Of a stretch of DNA of 52,048 nucleotides, positions 17,162-26,306 are shown one piece after another. Each line of letters opens with the position of its first letter. Positions within the stretch are counted from its first letter, which is position 1. The notes under the pieces are model-generated. The model did no database searches, was not told the origin of the DNA, and was given only the letters and a program-made list of their open reading frames with translations. Origin of the DNA: Clostridiales bacterium (GTDB taxonomy: Bacteria > Bacillota > Clostridia > Saccharofermentanales > Saccharofermentanaceae); NCBI GenBank assembly GCA_017961235.1, contig JAGCXQ010000052.1, positions 1 to 52,048 of the forward strand, written 5' to 3'. Position numbers and translations under genes: made by a program.

Positions 17162-18550
17162 TTATTCTATGCCTGTAACAGTTCCGAAGAAGATCGGAAG
17201 GCCTGTCTCTAGATCTACGATCGCGTAGGCAAATGGACGGTTGCAGATTACTTTCCTTTTTACGTCTATGCCATTGTGCTCCATGATCACTCCGGTGGAG
17301 GCAGCGGCCTTGGTTCCCAGGGCATTCACTTCGATCTTCGTCTTATGGATCACATCGCTGATGCTAACAGGTGTGAGGTTACTTATGTTTCCGAAGTCCG
17401 CTCTGGTGGAATCAAAAGCATCTTCCATACCCATGTCTATGAGAATATCTTTCAAGGATGTGGAATACTCACTCGTAAATTCCGGGAATTCATATTCAAC
17501 ATCATCACTGTTTTTGCTTTCCCAAAACTCCCAATAATCCTCTACCGTCATATCGGCAATAAATGAATTAATATCGTAGGTTATACCATCGTCTCCGTCA
17601 TCGTATTCGTCATCGAGATTTGACGGGCGGCCGTTGAGAAGGTCATCTAGTGTCTCAAATTCGATTTCACCATACCCTTTTTGAGGTTTTCCGGGGAGCA
17701 TTATCATGAAAGCATATTTTTTGCCATCGTAAACCTTTAAGAGTCCGGTGGCTTTATCGTTGTGCAGATAAGTAACATCGTTTTCCCCGCAGAGATACTT
17801 ACAATTGTCTCTGCCGCCATCCGCTCGGTAGAAATATCCATCTTCTACGTTTTTGGCTTCGAATGGCTTCTTCCACTTCGCATCAAATGAGAGTGCATTG
17901 ACAAGAACCATAATGTCCTCTGATTCCAGTTTATCAATTAAGGAGGGGATCATTCCATCTGTGTTATCATTTACCCAGGAATTGATTTGACCGACACCGC
18001 TGCCATTGAAGGGAATCGCATCGACCTTAGCATCGAATTTATCCTCGACATACTCCAGATAATTGCTGAAAATGGCGGGCTCTGCTTTCTCATTGATCCA
18101 GACAGAGTTAGCAATTTTCAGCTGATTGCTTTTTATCTGATTCATACGGTCGGTGGCGAACAGGAGAGCGTCTTCTTTATCCGCTCCCGGCATGAGCGTG
18201 TCGAGCATCTGGTCGAGTGTCTCTCCATCTGCGCCGGCTGCAGTCATTTCCATCGCGAAAAGAATTGAGTCAGTGGAGACCATGAAGTTCTCATTCCCGG
18301 AATTCTCCGCACAGCGGTTTACCATTCCGACAACAAACTCGGAGTAGGCTTTCTTAAGTTCCTCATCACTTGATTTTCCTTTGGAACTTTTGGAAGCAAC
18401 CTGATCATAGATTGCATTTTCGCCACTTGCCTGGTCGAGCATGGCGATGTTTGATTTGGTTTTGCTTTTCGATTTTTTTGAGCAGCCGGTTCCCATCGAC
18501 AGAAGAATGGATGAGATAAGTATTCCTGCAAATAACTGTCTTGATCTCAT
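17162..18550 (-). CDS. secreted serpin (serine protease inhibitor) lipoprotein
   Basis: 462 residues. A hydrophobic signal ends in the lipobox SMGTGC, so the protein is lipid-anchored outside the cell. The rest is a serpin fold: the NSVWINE and LVNALSFDAKWKKPF blocks, the IEVNALGTKAAASTGV hinge before the reactive loop, and the PFAYAIVD...FFGTV C-terminal strands. The Gly-Thr and the Ala-rich hinge are those of inhibitory serpins. Counting from the hinge, P1-P1' would be Asn-Gly, which is an inference. ATG 18550 is chosen because AAGGGG lies 8 bases upstream; the GTG at 18559 has no room for one. An acidic insert (about 300-345) is unusual. Confidence 0.92.
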   Translation of the reverse strand: MRSRQLFAGILISSILLSMGTGCSKKSKSKTKSNIAMLDQASGENAIYDQVASKSSKGKSSDEELKKAYSEFVVGMVNRCAENSGNENFMVSTDSILFAMEMTAAGADGETLDQMLDTLMPGADKEDALLFATDRMNQIKSNQLKIANSVWINEKAEPAIFSNYLEYVEDKFDAKVDAIPFNGSGVGQINSWVNDNTDGMIPSLIDKLESEDIMVLVNALSFDAKWKKPFEAKNVEDGYFYRADGGRDNCKYLCGENDVTYLHNDKATGLLKVYDGKKYAFMIMLPGKPQKGYGEIEFETLDDLLNGRPSNLDDEYDDGDDGITYDINSFIADMTVEDYWEFWESKNSDDVEYEFPEFTSEYSTSLKDILIDMGMEDAFDSTRADFGNISNLTPVSISDVIHKTKIEVNALGTKAAASTGVIMEHNGIDVKRKVICNRPFAYAIVDLETGLPIFFGTVTGIE

Positions 18551-18615
18551 GAGTGTCACCCCTTTTCATGTACTTACATTATAGACGATTCTGCAAGGGA
18601 ATATGTTGCGATTTA

Positions 18616-18624
18616 TGCTATTAT
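18616..18624 (+). promoter_or_regulatory. extended -10 promoter of the DesK/NarL operon
   Basis: TGCTATTAT at 18616-18624 is an extended -10 (TGn plus TATTAT). The start would be near 18631, giving a leader of about 75 bases that contains an AGTGCTTTT repeat at 18654. Confidence 0.45.
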
Positions 18625-18706
18625 GATGAAGTAAAATAATATGGCGGCGGACAAGTGCTTTTACCAAAGGAGCCGGCGCCAAGTCTGAACCGGTGGGGAG
18701 AATCTT

Positions 18707-19843
18707 TTGGAACGGTTGAAGAATCATTATTTCGTGCTGGTGCGTCTTTTCCTGATGGTCACCTTCGGCGCCTATGGTTATGTCGAGAGAGCGGATGGGT
18801 CGCAGGTGTCTGCGTGGGTGCTCCTTCTGGTGGCGATGTATCTTGCTGCGATGGCGCTCTTTGAGATCGTTCCGAAGAAATATAAGTTCATATGCCTGCT
18901 GTTTGCTGCCGGATTCTTTGCCGCGCTGATGGTGATTGGTGAGACAGGCTTCATGCTTCTTGGATTCATCATCGTTTATGACTTCCTGTCGCTATGCGAG
19001 AACCTCGGAGCGCGGATCTATCTCATTCCCATAGTGGGCTTTCTCTTGCCGGGACCGGTCAATATAGTGACCCGGCTGATCGCGGTATCGCTCACTGCGA
19101 TCGTGTATCTTCAGCACAATTACGTCATCCGCTCTTACAGAAAGCAGATGCTTGAAGATACCATCAATGAACAGAATCTGAAACGTGACATGCAGCAAAA
19201 GGAATACGAAGCGAAGATGGAGCAGAGGAGAAGCATGATCATGGCGGAGAATCAGATCCTCGAGCAGCGCGCATCGCTGTCGCAGACGCTCCACGATAAA
19301 CTCGGACATAATATCAACGGCTCGGTATATCAGCTCGAGGCGGCCAAGGTCCTGATGGAGAAAGATCCGGAGAAATCCGAGGCCATGATCCAGGCGGTCA
19401 TCGACCAGCTCCGCGGTGGTATGGATGAGATCAGAGGGATATTAAGAAAAGAACGTCCGGAGAAGCGCCAGCTCACGATGCTCCAGCTCTATAAGCTCTG
19501 CGAGGACTGCAACAGCAAAGGGGTTCAGACCGATCTTGTGACAGAAGGAGAGACTTCGCAGATCCCGGATAAGATATGGGAAGTGATTCTGGATAATGCT
19601 TTTGAAGCGGTATCCAATTCTATGAAATACAGTAAGTGCAGCCGCATCGATATCCGGCTCGTCGTCATGGCGCAGCGCGTGCGTGTCAGCATCGCGGATG
19701 ATGGCATCGGCTGTTCGGAGATAAAGGACGGCATGGGTATCTCGGGCATGCGCCAGAGAGTCAGGGAATGTAACGGCACCATCTCGTTTGAGAGCACTGC
19801 GGGATTTACCGTGACGATGCTTTTGCCGCTGAAGGAGGAATAA
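18707..19843 (+). CDS. DesK/NarX-type sensor histidine kinase
   Basis: 378 residues. Five hydrophobic segments within the first ~145 residues form a membrane sensor without a large extracellular domain, as in DesK and LnrJ. A coiled coil (about 145-190) leads to the HisKA_3 motif LHDKLGHNINGSVYQLE, with the phosphoacceptor His and the downstream Asp-Lys. The ATPase part has the NAFEAVSNSMKYS N box and GIGCSE/GMGISGM glycine boxes. The start is TTG, preceded by GGGGAG about 7 bases upstream. The gene is directly followed by its response regulator. Confidence 0.92.
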   Translation: MERLKNHYFVLVRLFLMVTFGAYGYVERADGSQVSAWVLLLVAMYLAAMALFEIVPKKYKFICLLFAAGFFAALMVIGETGFMLLGFIIVYDFLSLCENLGARIYLIPIVGFLLPGPVNIVTRLIAVSLTAIVYLQHNYVIRSYRKQMLEDTINEQNLKRDMQQKEYEAKMEQRRSMIMAENQILEQRASLSQTLHDKLGHNINGSVYQLEAAKVLMEKDPEKSEAMIQAVIDQLRGGMDEIRGILRKERPEKRQLTMLQLYKLCEDCNSKGVQTDLVTEGETSQIPDKIWEVILDNAFEAVSNSMKYSKCSRIDIRLVVMAQRVRVSIADDGIGCSEIKDGMGISGMRQRVRECNGTISFESTAGFTVTMLLPLKEE

Positions 19844-19845
19844 AA

Positions 19846-20481
19846 ATGGAGAAGATTAAAGTCATTATTGCGGATGACAGTGATTTTGTAAGAGACGGCA
19901 TGAAGATCATCCTCGATGTGGATGATGATTTCGAGGTCTTAGGCTGCGCGAGTAACGGGCGTGAAGCGATCGACATCGCCGAGAAGAATAAGCCCGATGT
20001 TTTCCTCATGGATATTCAGATGCCGGTCATGGACGGCATCGAAGCGACGAAAGAGATCGTCGAAAAGGACCTCGGCAAAGTCCTGATCCTGACGACCTTC
20101 GATGACGATGATCTCGTCCGAAAAGCACTGGGAAACGGCGCGAAGGGATACCTCATCAAGAACCATACACCGGATCATCTTAAGCAGATGATCAAGTCTG
20201 TCTATAACGGCACAGGTGTCATGGAAGAAAACATCCTTGAGTCGATCAGTAAGTCCGCCAATGCCTCCCCAGCGGGGAAGGGGTTCGATGAAACAGGCTA
20301 CACCGAGAGAGAGCTAGAGATCGTGCGCGCCGTGGCCGACGGACTCTCCAATAAAGAGATCGCGAATAAACTCTTCATATCGGAGGGTACGGTAAAAAAC
20401 TACATCACATCGATCCTTGCAAAAGAAGGACTGTCGCATAGGACGGCGCTTGCTGTTTATTACATTACGGGAAAAAAGTGA
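19846..20481 (+). CDS. NarL/LuxR-family response regulator
   Basis: 211 residues. Receiver domain with the acidic pair DD near 10-11, phosphoacceptor Asp56 in FLMDIQMP, a Thr switch in LTTF and Lys in YLIKN. The C-terminal LuxR-type helix-turn-helix includes LSNKEIANKLFISEGTVKNY (about 165-184). It starts 2 bases after the kinase stop, with AGGAGG overlapping the kinase end. No transporter is adjacent. The ABC-2 operon at 12108 with its TGACTTTAGTCA dyad is a possible target. Confidence 0.95.
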   Translation: MEKIKVIIADDSDFVRDGMKIILDVDDDFEVLGCASNGREAIDIAEKNKPDVFLMDIQMPVMDGIEATKEIVEKDLGKVLILTTFDDDDLVRKALGNGAKGYLIKNHTPDHLKQMIKSVYNGTGVMEENILESISKSANASPAGKGFDETGYTERELEIVRAVADGLSNKEIANKLFISEGTVKNYITSILAKEGLSHRTALAVYYITGKK

Positions 20482-20521
20482 TGGGAATATAAACTGATGA
20501 AAAAAGAGAGGACACCGGAAA

Positions 20522-21133
20522 ATGGGTATTGAAGATTTTTTAAGTTCTGGAAATGAGCGGCTCGATCAGCAGCTGAAGTTCACGGCGGAGATCGATAAGA
20601 TGACGAGCGTATATAGAAGAACCATGCTGATCTCAGGGATCAGAAATGAGAACGATGCGGAGCATTCCTGGCACATCGCCGTGATGGCTCTTCTGTTCAA
20701 GGAGTATTGTGTCGAGGAACCGAATGTGGAGCGGGCCATCAAGATGTGTGTCGTCCATGACCTCATCGAGATCTATGCGGGCGATACCTTTGCTTATGAT
20801 GTGGCAGGGAATGCCAGCAAAGCAGAGCGTGAGGCAGCTGCAGCGGATAAACTCTATGCCCAGCTCCCGCCGGAACAGGGTGCCGAGCTTCGTGCACTCT
20901 GGGAAGAATTCGATGCGATGGAGACGGTGGATGCAAAATATGCGGCATGCCTTGACCGCACGCAGCCGCTCCTGCATAACACGCTTACCGAGGGGCATAC
21001 CTGGAGAGATGGCGGTGCGGTAAGATCCCAGGTCGAAGCGCGGGCTCAAATCGTCAAAGAGTTCATGCCGGAGGTCTATGCCTGGATCATGAAAAACCTC
21101 GACCGCGGTGTCGAGAAAGGCTGGCTGAAATAG
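20522..21133 (+). CDS. HD domain phosphohydrolase (YfbR/HDDC2-like)
   Basis: 203 residues. The HD signature is split as usual: EHSWHIAVMA, then VVHDLIEIYAGD, then a distal Asp in ACLDRTQPLL. This layout is that of the YfbR/HDDC2 group, metal-dependent phosphohydrolases that include 5'-deoxynucleotidases. The substrate is not certain. It lies 41 bases after the response regulator and could be transcribed with it, then faces the convergent DUF4364 gene. Confidence 0.85.
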   Translation: MGIEDFLSSGNERLDQQLKFTAEIDKMTSVYRRTMLISGIRNENDAEHSWHIAVMALLFKEYCVEEPNVERAIKMCVVHDLIEIYAGDTFAYDVAGNASKAEREAAAADKLYAQLPPEQGAELRALWEEFDAMETVDAKYAACLDRTQPLLHNTLTEGHTWRDGGAVRSQVEARAQIVKEFMPEVYAWIMKNLDRGVEKGWLK

Positions 21134-21158
21134 TAGAACAGATCGCAGAAAGGGCGGA

Positions 21159-21710
21159 TCACTTTTCCTCAGACAGAAGACGCAGGATCTCCATATATGT
21201 TTCAGCGGTGGCAGATTCCCAGCGCTTGCAGGTCCTCTCGGCGACTTCCTCGGACGGCGCCGCCATATGAAGCGCAAACGTAGTGGAACCGCGCTCGATC
21301 AGGCGAAGATCCACGTACCATGTACCCTCATCATTCGGGGCATACTCGGCATACACGCTCTGCGACTCATTGGTATCATGCTTCCAGTTACGGGAAGCAG
21401 AAGTCAGATATGCGCGGATCCCGGCGGGGACAGAGGGGAGGAGCCGTGTGAGGATCTCGGTGCCGGCCGGGGTGATGTCACAACTGAGGACAGTCTTTCC
21501 GGAGGCATCCTTACGGAGCTCGCCTTTTCTCTCGCCTTCGGTCATCAGACGCTGGTCGAGAAGTTCGGTCTTTGCCTGGGAATAGAGGAAGTAATCCATA
21601 TAGAGAGACTCCATGGCACAGTCCATCAGCTGGGAAGACGGGATACCGCTTACTTTCGACAGGATGAACAGGATGATGATCTTGGCATTTGGCAGATCGG
21701 TATTAGGCAT
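21159..21710 (-). CDS. DUF4364 family protein, putative transcription regulator
   Basis: 183 residues. The N-terminal part resembles a winged helix (KIIILFILSKV...SSQLMDCAM, about 12-75), followed by a small alpha/beta region with YVDLRLIERG, as in DUF4364 proteins of Clostridia. DNA binding is inferred from fold and family. The start at 21710 has AGGAG 7 bases upstream; the TTG at 21728 lacks one. It converges with the HD gene with a 25-base gap and no clear terminator. Confidence 0.8.
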   Translation of the reverse strand: MPNTDLPNAKIIILFILSKVSGIPSSQLMDCAMESLYMDYFLYSQAKTELLDQRLMTEGERKGELRKDASGKTVLSCDITPAGTEILTRLLPSVPAGIRAYLTSASRNWKHDTNESQSVYAEYAPNDEGTWYVDLRLIERGSTTFALHMAAPSEEVAERTCKRWESATAETYMEILRLLSEEK

Positions 21711-21742
21711 TGAGAGTCTCCTAAGCAAAAAAGATGTAGTTC

Positions 21743-21748
21743 ATTATA
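21743..21748 (-). promoter_or_regulatory. -10 element of the DUF4364 gene
   Basis: Minus-strand TATAAT (+ strand ATTATA) 33 bases before the start codon. The -35 region overlaps the AAAAGCACT repeat at 21768-21776 and is a poor match. Confidence 0.5.
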
Positions 21749-21877
21749 CGATATTTTTTTCTTCGAAAAAAGCACTGTTAACTTAACCGATTTCGATTTC
21801 ATTTTTTCTTGATAAATGTCAGAAAGCGTTATTTTTTAGACGATTATTAGCGCAAATTGAACATATCTATAGCAATT

Positions 21878-21931
21878 TTGACAATTCAGGCAGAGTTTTA
21901 ATGCTATACTATACGCGGTGTGAGGACACCG
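21878..21931 (+). promoter_or_regulatory. pgi promoter with a 5'-terminal hairpin
   Basis: TGCTATACT (21902-21910) is an extended -10. A perfect TTGACA lies at 21878-21883 but with a 21-base spacer. The predicted start near 21917 coincides with CGGTGT-gagg-ACACCG (21916-21931), a perfect 6-bp hairpin. The message would therefore begin with a stem-loop that could protect its 5' end. GAGGAG at 21952-21957 is the ribosome binding site. Confidence 0.65.
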
Positions 21932-21965
21932 AATCTGACATAAATGAGAATGAGGAGAACAATTT

Positions 21966-23312
21966 ATGATTAGTCTTGATACTTCCAACATTATGCCTTT
22001 TATTGCTGAGGGCGAGATGGAGAAGATGCTGCCGCAGGTAGAAGTGGCACACAACATGATCCACAAGAAGACCGGCCCCGGCAGTGATTTTCTCGGCTGG
22101 GTAGAACTTCCCAGCAAGTACGATAAGAATGAATTCATCCGCATCCGTAAAGCGGCTGCGAAGATCCGTAAGGATTCTGATGTCCTTCTGGTCATCGGTA
22201 TCGGCGGATCCTACCTGGGCGCAAGAGCTGCGATCGAGCTTCTGTCCCACTCTTTTGCTAACGTAGCACAGAAGAAAGTTAGAAAAGCTCCGATGGTACT
22301 GTTCTGCGGTAACTCCATCAGCGCAACATATCTTGCTGACCTGATGGATCTTCTCGAGGGTAAGAGAGTTTCCGTCAACATCATCTCCAAGTCCGGTACT
22401 ACCACAGAGCCGGCGATCGCTTTCCGTATCATCCGTGCATACATGGAAGAGAAGTACGGTAAAGAAGAAGCACGTCAGCGTATCTACGCTACAACAGATA
22501 AGGCAAAGGGCGCTCTGAAGGGCCTCGCTACAAAAGAAGGCTACGAGACATTCGTAGTTCCGGATGATGTCGGAGGACGTTTCTCCGTTCTGACTGCTGT
22601 AGGTCTTCTTCCGATCGCTGTTGCAGGTATCGACATCCGTCAGCTCATGACAGGTGCAAGAGATGCAAGCCGTGACTTTAAGAAGGTTGATATGGAGAAC
22701 GACTGCTACAAGTATGCGATCGCCAGAAACTGCCTGCTGCGCCGTGGTTACACCACAGAGGTCATGGTCAACTACGAGCCTTCTTTCCACTTCATGACAG
22801 AATGGTGGAAGCAGCTCTACGGTGAGTCTGAGGGTAAGGACGGAAGAGGTATCTTCCCGGCCGGTGTTGATAACACCACAGACCTGCACTCCATGGGCCA
22901 GTACATCCAGGATGGTAAGAGAATGCTCTTCGAGACAGTTGTTGTTATCGATAAGGCACGCCGTTCCTTCACGATCCCGAATGATCCTGAGAACCTCGAC
23001 GGACTCAATTTCCTGTCCGGCATGGATATGAACGAAGTAAACCTTAAGGCTATGCAGGGTACAGTTCTTGCTCACGTTGACGGTAAGGTCCCGAACCTCA
23101 TCATCCATGTTCCGGAGCTCAACGAGTACTGGCTCGGCCAGCTGATCTACTTCTTCGAGAAGGCATGCGGTATTTCCGGTTACCTCAATTCCGTAAATCC
23201 GTTCAACCAGCCCGGCGTAGAAGCTTATAAGAAGAACATGTTCGCTCTTCTTGGTAAGCCGGGTTATGAAGCCGAGAAAAAAGCACTGGAAAAGAGACTG
23301 AAGAATAAGTGA
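21966..23312 (+). CDS. pgi: glucose-6-phosphate isomerase
   Basis: 448 residues, the length of Firmicute glycolytic PGI. It interconverts glucose-6-phosphate and fructose-6-phosphate in the cytoplasm. The phosphate-binding block [13 protein letters not shown] and the [15 protein letters not shown] block are intact. Active-site residues include Glu in the ...[13 protein letters not shown] region, His in [10 protein letters not shown] and the C-terminal Lys region. Codon use is biased to TAC, GGT and CGT, as in highly expressed genes. It is a single-gene unit with its own promoter and terminator, and it contains an AAAAGCACT repeat near its end (23279). Confidence 0.98.
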   Translation: MISLDTSNIMPFIAEGEMEKMLPQVEVAHNMIHKKTGPGSDFLGWVELPSKYDKNEFIRIRKAAAKIRKDSDVLLVIGIGGSYLGARAAIELLSHSFANVAQKKVRKAPMVLFCGNSISATYLADLMDLLEGKRVSVNIISKSGTTTEPAIAFRIIRAYMEEKYGKEEARQRIYATTDKAKGALKGLATKEGYETFVVPDDVGGRFSVLTAVGLLPIAVAGIDIRQLMTGARDASRDFKKVDMENDCYKYAIARNCLLRRGYTTEVMVNYEPSFHFMTEWWKQLYGESEGKDGRGIFPAGVDNTTDLHSMGQYIQDGKRMLFETVVVIDKARRSFTIPNDPENLDGLNFLSGMDMNEVNLKAMQGTVLAHVDGKVPNLIIHVPELNEYWLGQLIYFFEKACGISGYLNSVNPFNQPGVEAYKKNMFALLGKPGYEAEKKALEKRLKNK

Positions 23313-23355
23313 TCTCTTCTTTCCGGATAACGGATCTGATATGAAATGAAACGGG

Positions 23356-23386
23356 GGGCGTCTCAAGATAATGAGACGCCCTTGCT
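23356..23386 (+). terminator. intrinsic terminator after pgi
   Basis: GGGCGTCTC (23356-23364) pairs perfectly with GAGACGCCC (23373-23381) around an 8-base loop, followed by TTGCTCTTCTT, a moderate T tract. Confidence 0.82.
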
Positions 23387-23454
23387 CTTCTTCATAAGAC
23401 ATGAAAGCCTTTTTGCTGTAAAATAGGAGAAACGATAATAAGGGGAAGTGCATA

Positions 23455-25446
23455 TTGCGAATGAAACAATATCCTGTGCCGTTAAGTAAATCTGATCTGA
23501 TGTCGGTCGAGAGCCCGGCTAGATATGTCGGCGGTGAATTTAATGCCGTCATCAAAGAAGATATGATGGAAGAACTCGAGAAGACGGGGAAGACATCCTA
23601 TGTCCGCTTCGCTTTCTGCTTCCCGGATATCTATGAGATCGGCATGAGTAACCTCGCGCTTCAGATCCTGTACCATGTGCTGAATGAAAGTGATTTTGTC
23701 GCATGTGAAAGAGCATTTTCCCCGTGGCTTGATATGGATAAGATCCTTCGCGAGAAGAATATCCCGCTTTACTCGCAGGAGACGAAGACGCCGCTTTGTG
23801 ACTTTGATATCTTGGGTTTCACGCTCGGCTATGAGATGTGCTACACCAATGTCCTTCAGATGATGGATCTCGGGAAGATCCCGCTCCTTGCCAAAGACAG
23901 AGGCGAGGATGATCCGGTCATCTGCTGCGGCGGCCCGTGTGCCTATAATATCGAACCGATGGCGGATTTCTTCGATATTGCCATGATGGGCGAAGGCGAA
24001 GAAATGATCCTCGAGCTATCTGAAAAAGTCCGCGAGTATAAACTATCGAAAAACACAGATCACCCGATGACCAGAGCGGAGCTTCTCCGCAACTGTGATG
24101 CCATCGAAGGGATCTATGTGCCGTCACTTTATGATGTTTCTTATTTCCCGGATGATGCATCGGCAAAAGCAGCCGGCGCTCCGGCACGCGGAGCCTATGT
24201 TGTTCCCAGCGATGACGGTGTTAAGAAAGTGATTAAGAAGCGTATCATCAAAGACCTTGATACCTGCACATATCCGACCTCGCCGGTCGTTTCCAATCTG
24301 CGTGTCGTGCATGACCGTGGTTATCTGGAAGTATTCCGCGGCTGTATCCGCGGATGCCGTTTCTGTCAGGCGGGATTCATCTACCGGCCGGTAAGAGAAA
24401 AGTCGGTCGAAGTTCTCTGTGAACAGGGAAGACAGCTGGAGAAGAATACGGGGTTTGACGAGATGGGTCTTCTGTCTCTGGCAACATCCGACTACACGCA
24501 GTTCCCGGAACTTGCGGAGAATCTTCTTTCAACATTTGAAGGCCACCACACGAGCCTCTCGCTGCCATCCCTGCGTCTTGACTCGTTCTCCCTCGATCTG
24601 ATGGAAAAGGTCCAGTCCACGAGAAAATCCGGACTTACCTTCGCGCCGGAAGCAGGTACCCAGCGCCTTCGTGATGTCATCAACAAGAACATTAAGGAAG
24701 AGGATATCTTCTCGGCACTCCGCCTCGCCTTTATGGGCGGATGGAGCACCGTAAAGCTTTACTTCATGCTCGGCCTTCCGACAGAGACCGATGAGGATGT
24801 TCTGGGGATCGCCGACCTTGCCAAGCGTATCGAAAAGCTCTATTTCGATATCGGAAGAGAGACGGGACAGAAGATGCGCCGCCTCGATATCACTGTATCT
24901 ACTTCGCTATTTATACCGAAGCCGTTTACGCCGTTCCAGTGGGAGCCGCAGAACAGTAAGGAAGAACTCATCCGTAAACAAAGACTGCTGAAAGATAATC
25001 TGCGATCCAGAAATATCCACTATGCCTGGCATGATTTTGATTCTTCCGTATGGGAGGTCGTCCTTGCCAGAGGAGACAGACGGCTTGCACCGGTCCTTCT
25101 CGAAGGGTATCGGTCGGGACGTTTCTTCGATGCTTGGGACGATCATTTTAAACTTGAAAAGTGGGTAGAGATTCTGGAAAAGCACGGTCTTACGATCGAA
25201 GATTTTGCCAGAGAGTTTTCGGAAGAAGAGACGCTTCCGTGGGATCACATTAGTGTCGGTGTAAATAAGAAATTTCTGCTCTCTGAGCGCCATAAGGCGC
25301 ATGCAGAGACGACTACTCCGTCCTGCCGGGAACACTGCTCCGGCTGCGGCGCCGCGGCCTGGGGTGTCGGTGAGTGCTTTGCGAAGAGAAACGCCGCTTC
25401 CGGTGTAAGCGCGGATGGCACGGCCATGAAAGAAGGTGATGCCTGA
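23455..25446 (+). CDS. TIGR03960 family B12-binding-like radical SAM protein
   Basis: 663 residues. A cobalamin-binding-like N-terminal domain (about 30-220, with DILGFTLGYE and the GGPCAYN segment) is followed by a radical SAM core whose CxxxCxxC cluster motif is GCIRGCRFCQAG. The GLLSLATSDYTQF and LPSLRLDSF blocks are family marks. The C-terminus has a Cys-rich tail (CREHCSGCGAAAWGVGECF) that could hold another metal. The reaction is unknown. The start is TTG 23455, 9 bases after AAGGGG; ATG 23461 is 15 bases away. The stop overlaps the next start (TGATG). Confidence 0.9.
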   Translation: MRMKQYPVPLSKSDLMSVESPARYVGGEFNAVIKEDMMEELEKTGKTSYVRFAFCFPDIYEIGMSNLALQILYHVLNESDFVACERAFSPWLDMDKILREKNIPLYSQETKTPLCDFDILGFTLGYEMCYTNVLQMMDLGKIPLLAKDRGEDDPVICCGGPCAYNIEPMADFFDIAMMGEGEEMILELSEKVREYKLSKNTDHPMTRAELLRNCDAIEGIYVPSLYDVSYFPDDASAKAAGAPARGAYVVPSDDGVKKVIKKRIIKDLDTCTYPTSPVVSNLRVVHDRGYLEVFRGCIRGCRFCQAGFIYRPVREKSVEVLCEQGRQLEKNTGFDEMGLLSLATSDYTQFPELAENLLSTFEGHHTSLSLPSLRLDSFSLDLMEKVQSTRKSGLTFAPEAGTQRLRDVINKNIKEEDIFSALRLAFMGGWSTVKLYFMLGLPTETDEDVLGIADLAKRIEKLYFDIGRETGQKMRRLDITVSTSLFIPKPFTPFQWEPQNSKEELIRKQRLLKDNLRSRNIHYAWHDFDSSVWEVVLARGDRRLAPVLLEGYRSGRFFDAWDDHFKLEKWVEILEKHGLTIEDFAREFSEEETLPWDHISVGVNKKFLLSERHKAHAETTTPSCREHCSGCGAAAWGVGECFAKRNAASGVSADGTAMKEGDA

Positions 25447-26189
25447 TGCTGCAGAGTGAACGTGAAAAGATGATGACGATGCAATCACATCAGACAGCGT
25501 ATGTCCAGCGCTGCAGCTTTGCAAGAAGCGGCGCGACGGTGTTCCTCGGTCACCTTGATCTGATGACTTGTTTCGAAAGAGCCTGTAGAAGAGCCGATCT
25601 TCCGATCCTCTATTCGCAGGGCTATAACCCGCGTCCGATGATGGTATTCGCGCTGCCGCTCGGTGTCGGTATCGAGACCAGATGCGACTATCTCGACGTA
25701 TCCCTGAACTGCCCCTACGATGCGGATGCTTTTGTAAAAGAACTGAATGCTTTTCTTCCCGAAGGTCTCCGCATCTTAAAGTCCAAGGCGATCCCGGAAC
25801 CGAAGGACAGCATCATGTCGATCGTGACGACGGCATCGTACCGATTCGAAGCCAAGGGGATCCGTTCCGCTATGGAAAAAGCACTGTCCGAGGAGACTCT
25901 GATCGTGACGAAGATGGCGAAGGGAAAGGAAAAGCAGACCGATATCCGTCCGCTTCTGATCTCTCTTTCACAGGCCAGTAACGGTGATCCGGACAGTGTG
26001 GAATTCTATGCGTTTGCAGGATCCGAGAGAAATGTCCGGCCGGACCTGATCCTTTCCAGCCTGGTCAAATACTGCGGCATGGATCCGGAAAGCTCTGAGA
26101 ACACCAGAGTGATCCGTACGGGTCTTTTTGCCGGCGAATATCCGCGCATCACGCCGATCGACGAGGTCGAGGTCCGTCCTCTGCAGTAA
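25446..26189 (+). CDS. TIGR03936/DUF2344 radical SAM-associated protein
   Basis: 247 residues. It carries the family motifs FLGHLDLMTCFERACRRADLPI, split here across about residues 34-56, and SQGYNPRP, plus the ALPLGVGIE block. It is always found next to or fused with TIGR03960 proteins and is presumed to be a partner or RNA-binding subunit. In many Clostridia this pair precedes RNase G and rplU-prp-rpmA. Here the pair lies about 23 kb from rpmA, and no RNase G gene follows. Confidence 0.88.
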   Translation: MLQSEREKMMTMQSHQTAYVQRCSFARSGATVFLGHLDLMTCFERACRRADLPILYSQGYNPRPMMVFALPLGVGIETRCDYLDVSLNCPYDADAFVKELNAFLPEGLRILKSKAIPEPKDSIMSIVTTASYRFEAKGIRSAMEKALSEETLIVTKMAKGKEKQTDIRPLLISLSQASNGDPDSVEFYAFAGSERNVRPDLILSSLVKYCGMDPESSENTRVIRTGLFAGEYPRITPIDEVEVRPLQ

Positions 26190-26230
26190 AAAGAAATTTT
26201 CTTTGCGGGGAGCTCATCGGAACTGCTCCG

Positions 26231-26258
26231 GCAGCGATTCGCTCTGCATTGTTTTTTT
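26231..26258 (+). terminator. possible terminator of the radical SAM operon
   Basis: GCAGCGATTCGCTCTGC (26231-26247) can fold into a small hairpin (AGCG/CGCT core), followed by ATTGTTTTTTT. It overlaps the -35 of the next gene. A second pair, GGAGC/GCTCC, lies just upstream. Confidence 0.45.
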
Positions 26259-26277
26259 GAGCCGGTTCGTGTAAAAT
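26249..26277 (+). promoter_or_regulatory. candidate promoter of the MarR-ACP operon
   Basis: TTGTTT (26249-26254), a 17-base spacer, then TAAAAT (26272-26277). The -35 is weak (3 of 6), the -10 is 5 of 6. Confidence 0.45.
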
Positions 26278-26306
26278 TATGGCGTATGTCAATGGGGGTG
26301 GACGAG

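Noticed and set aside
21909..23555. 548-codon open frame opposite pgi
   Set aside because: It is fully antisense to a conserved glycolytic gene, has no ribosome binding site, and its product resembles no family. It arises from the codon bias of pgi.
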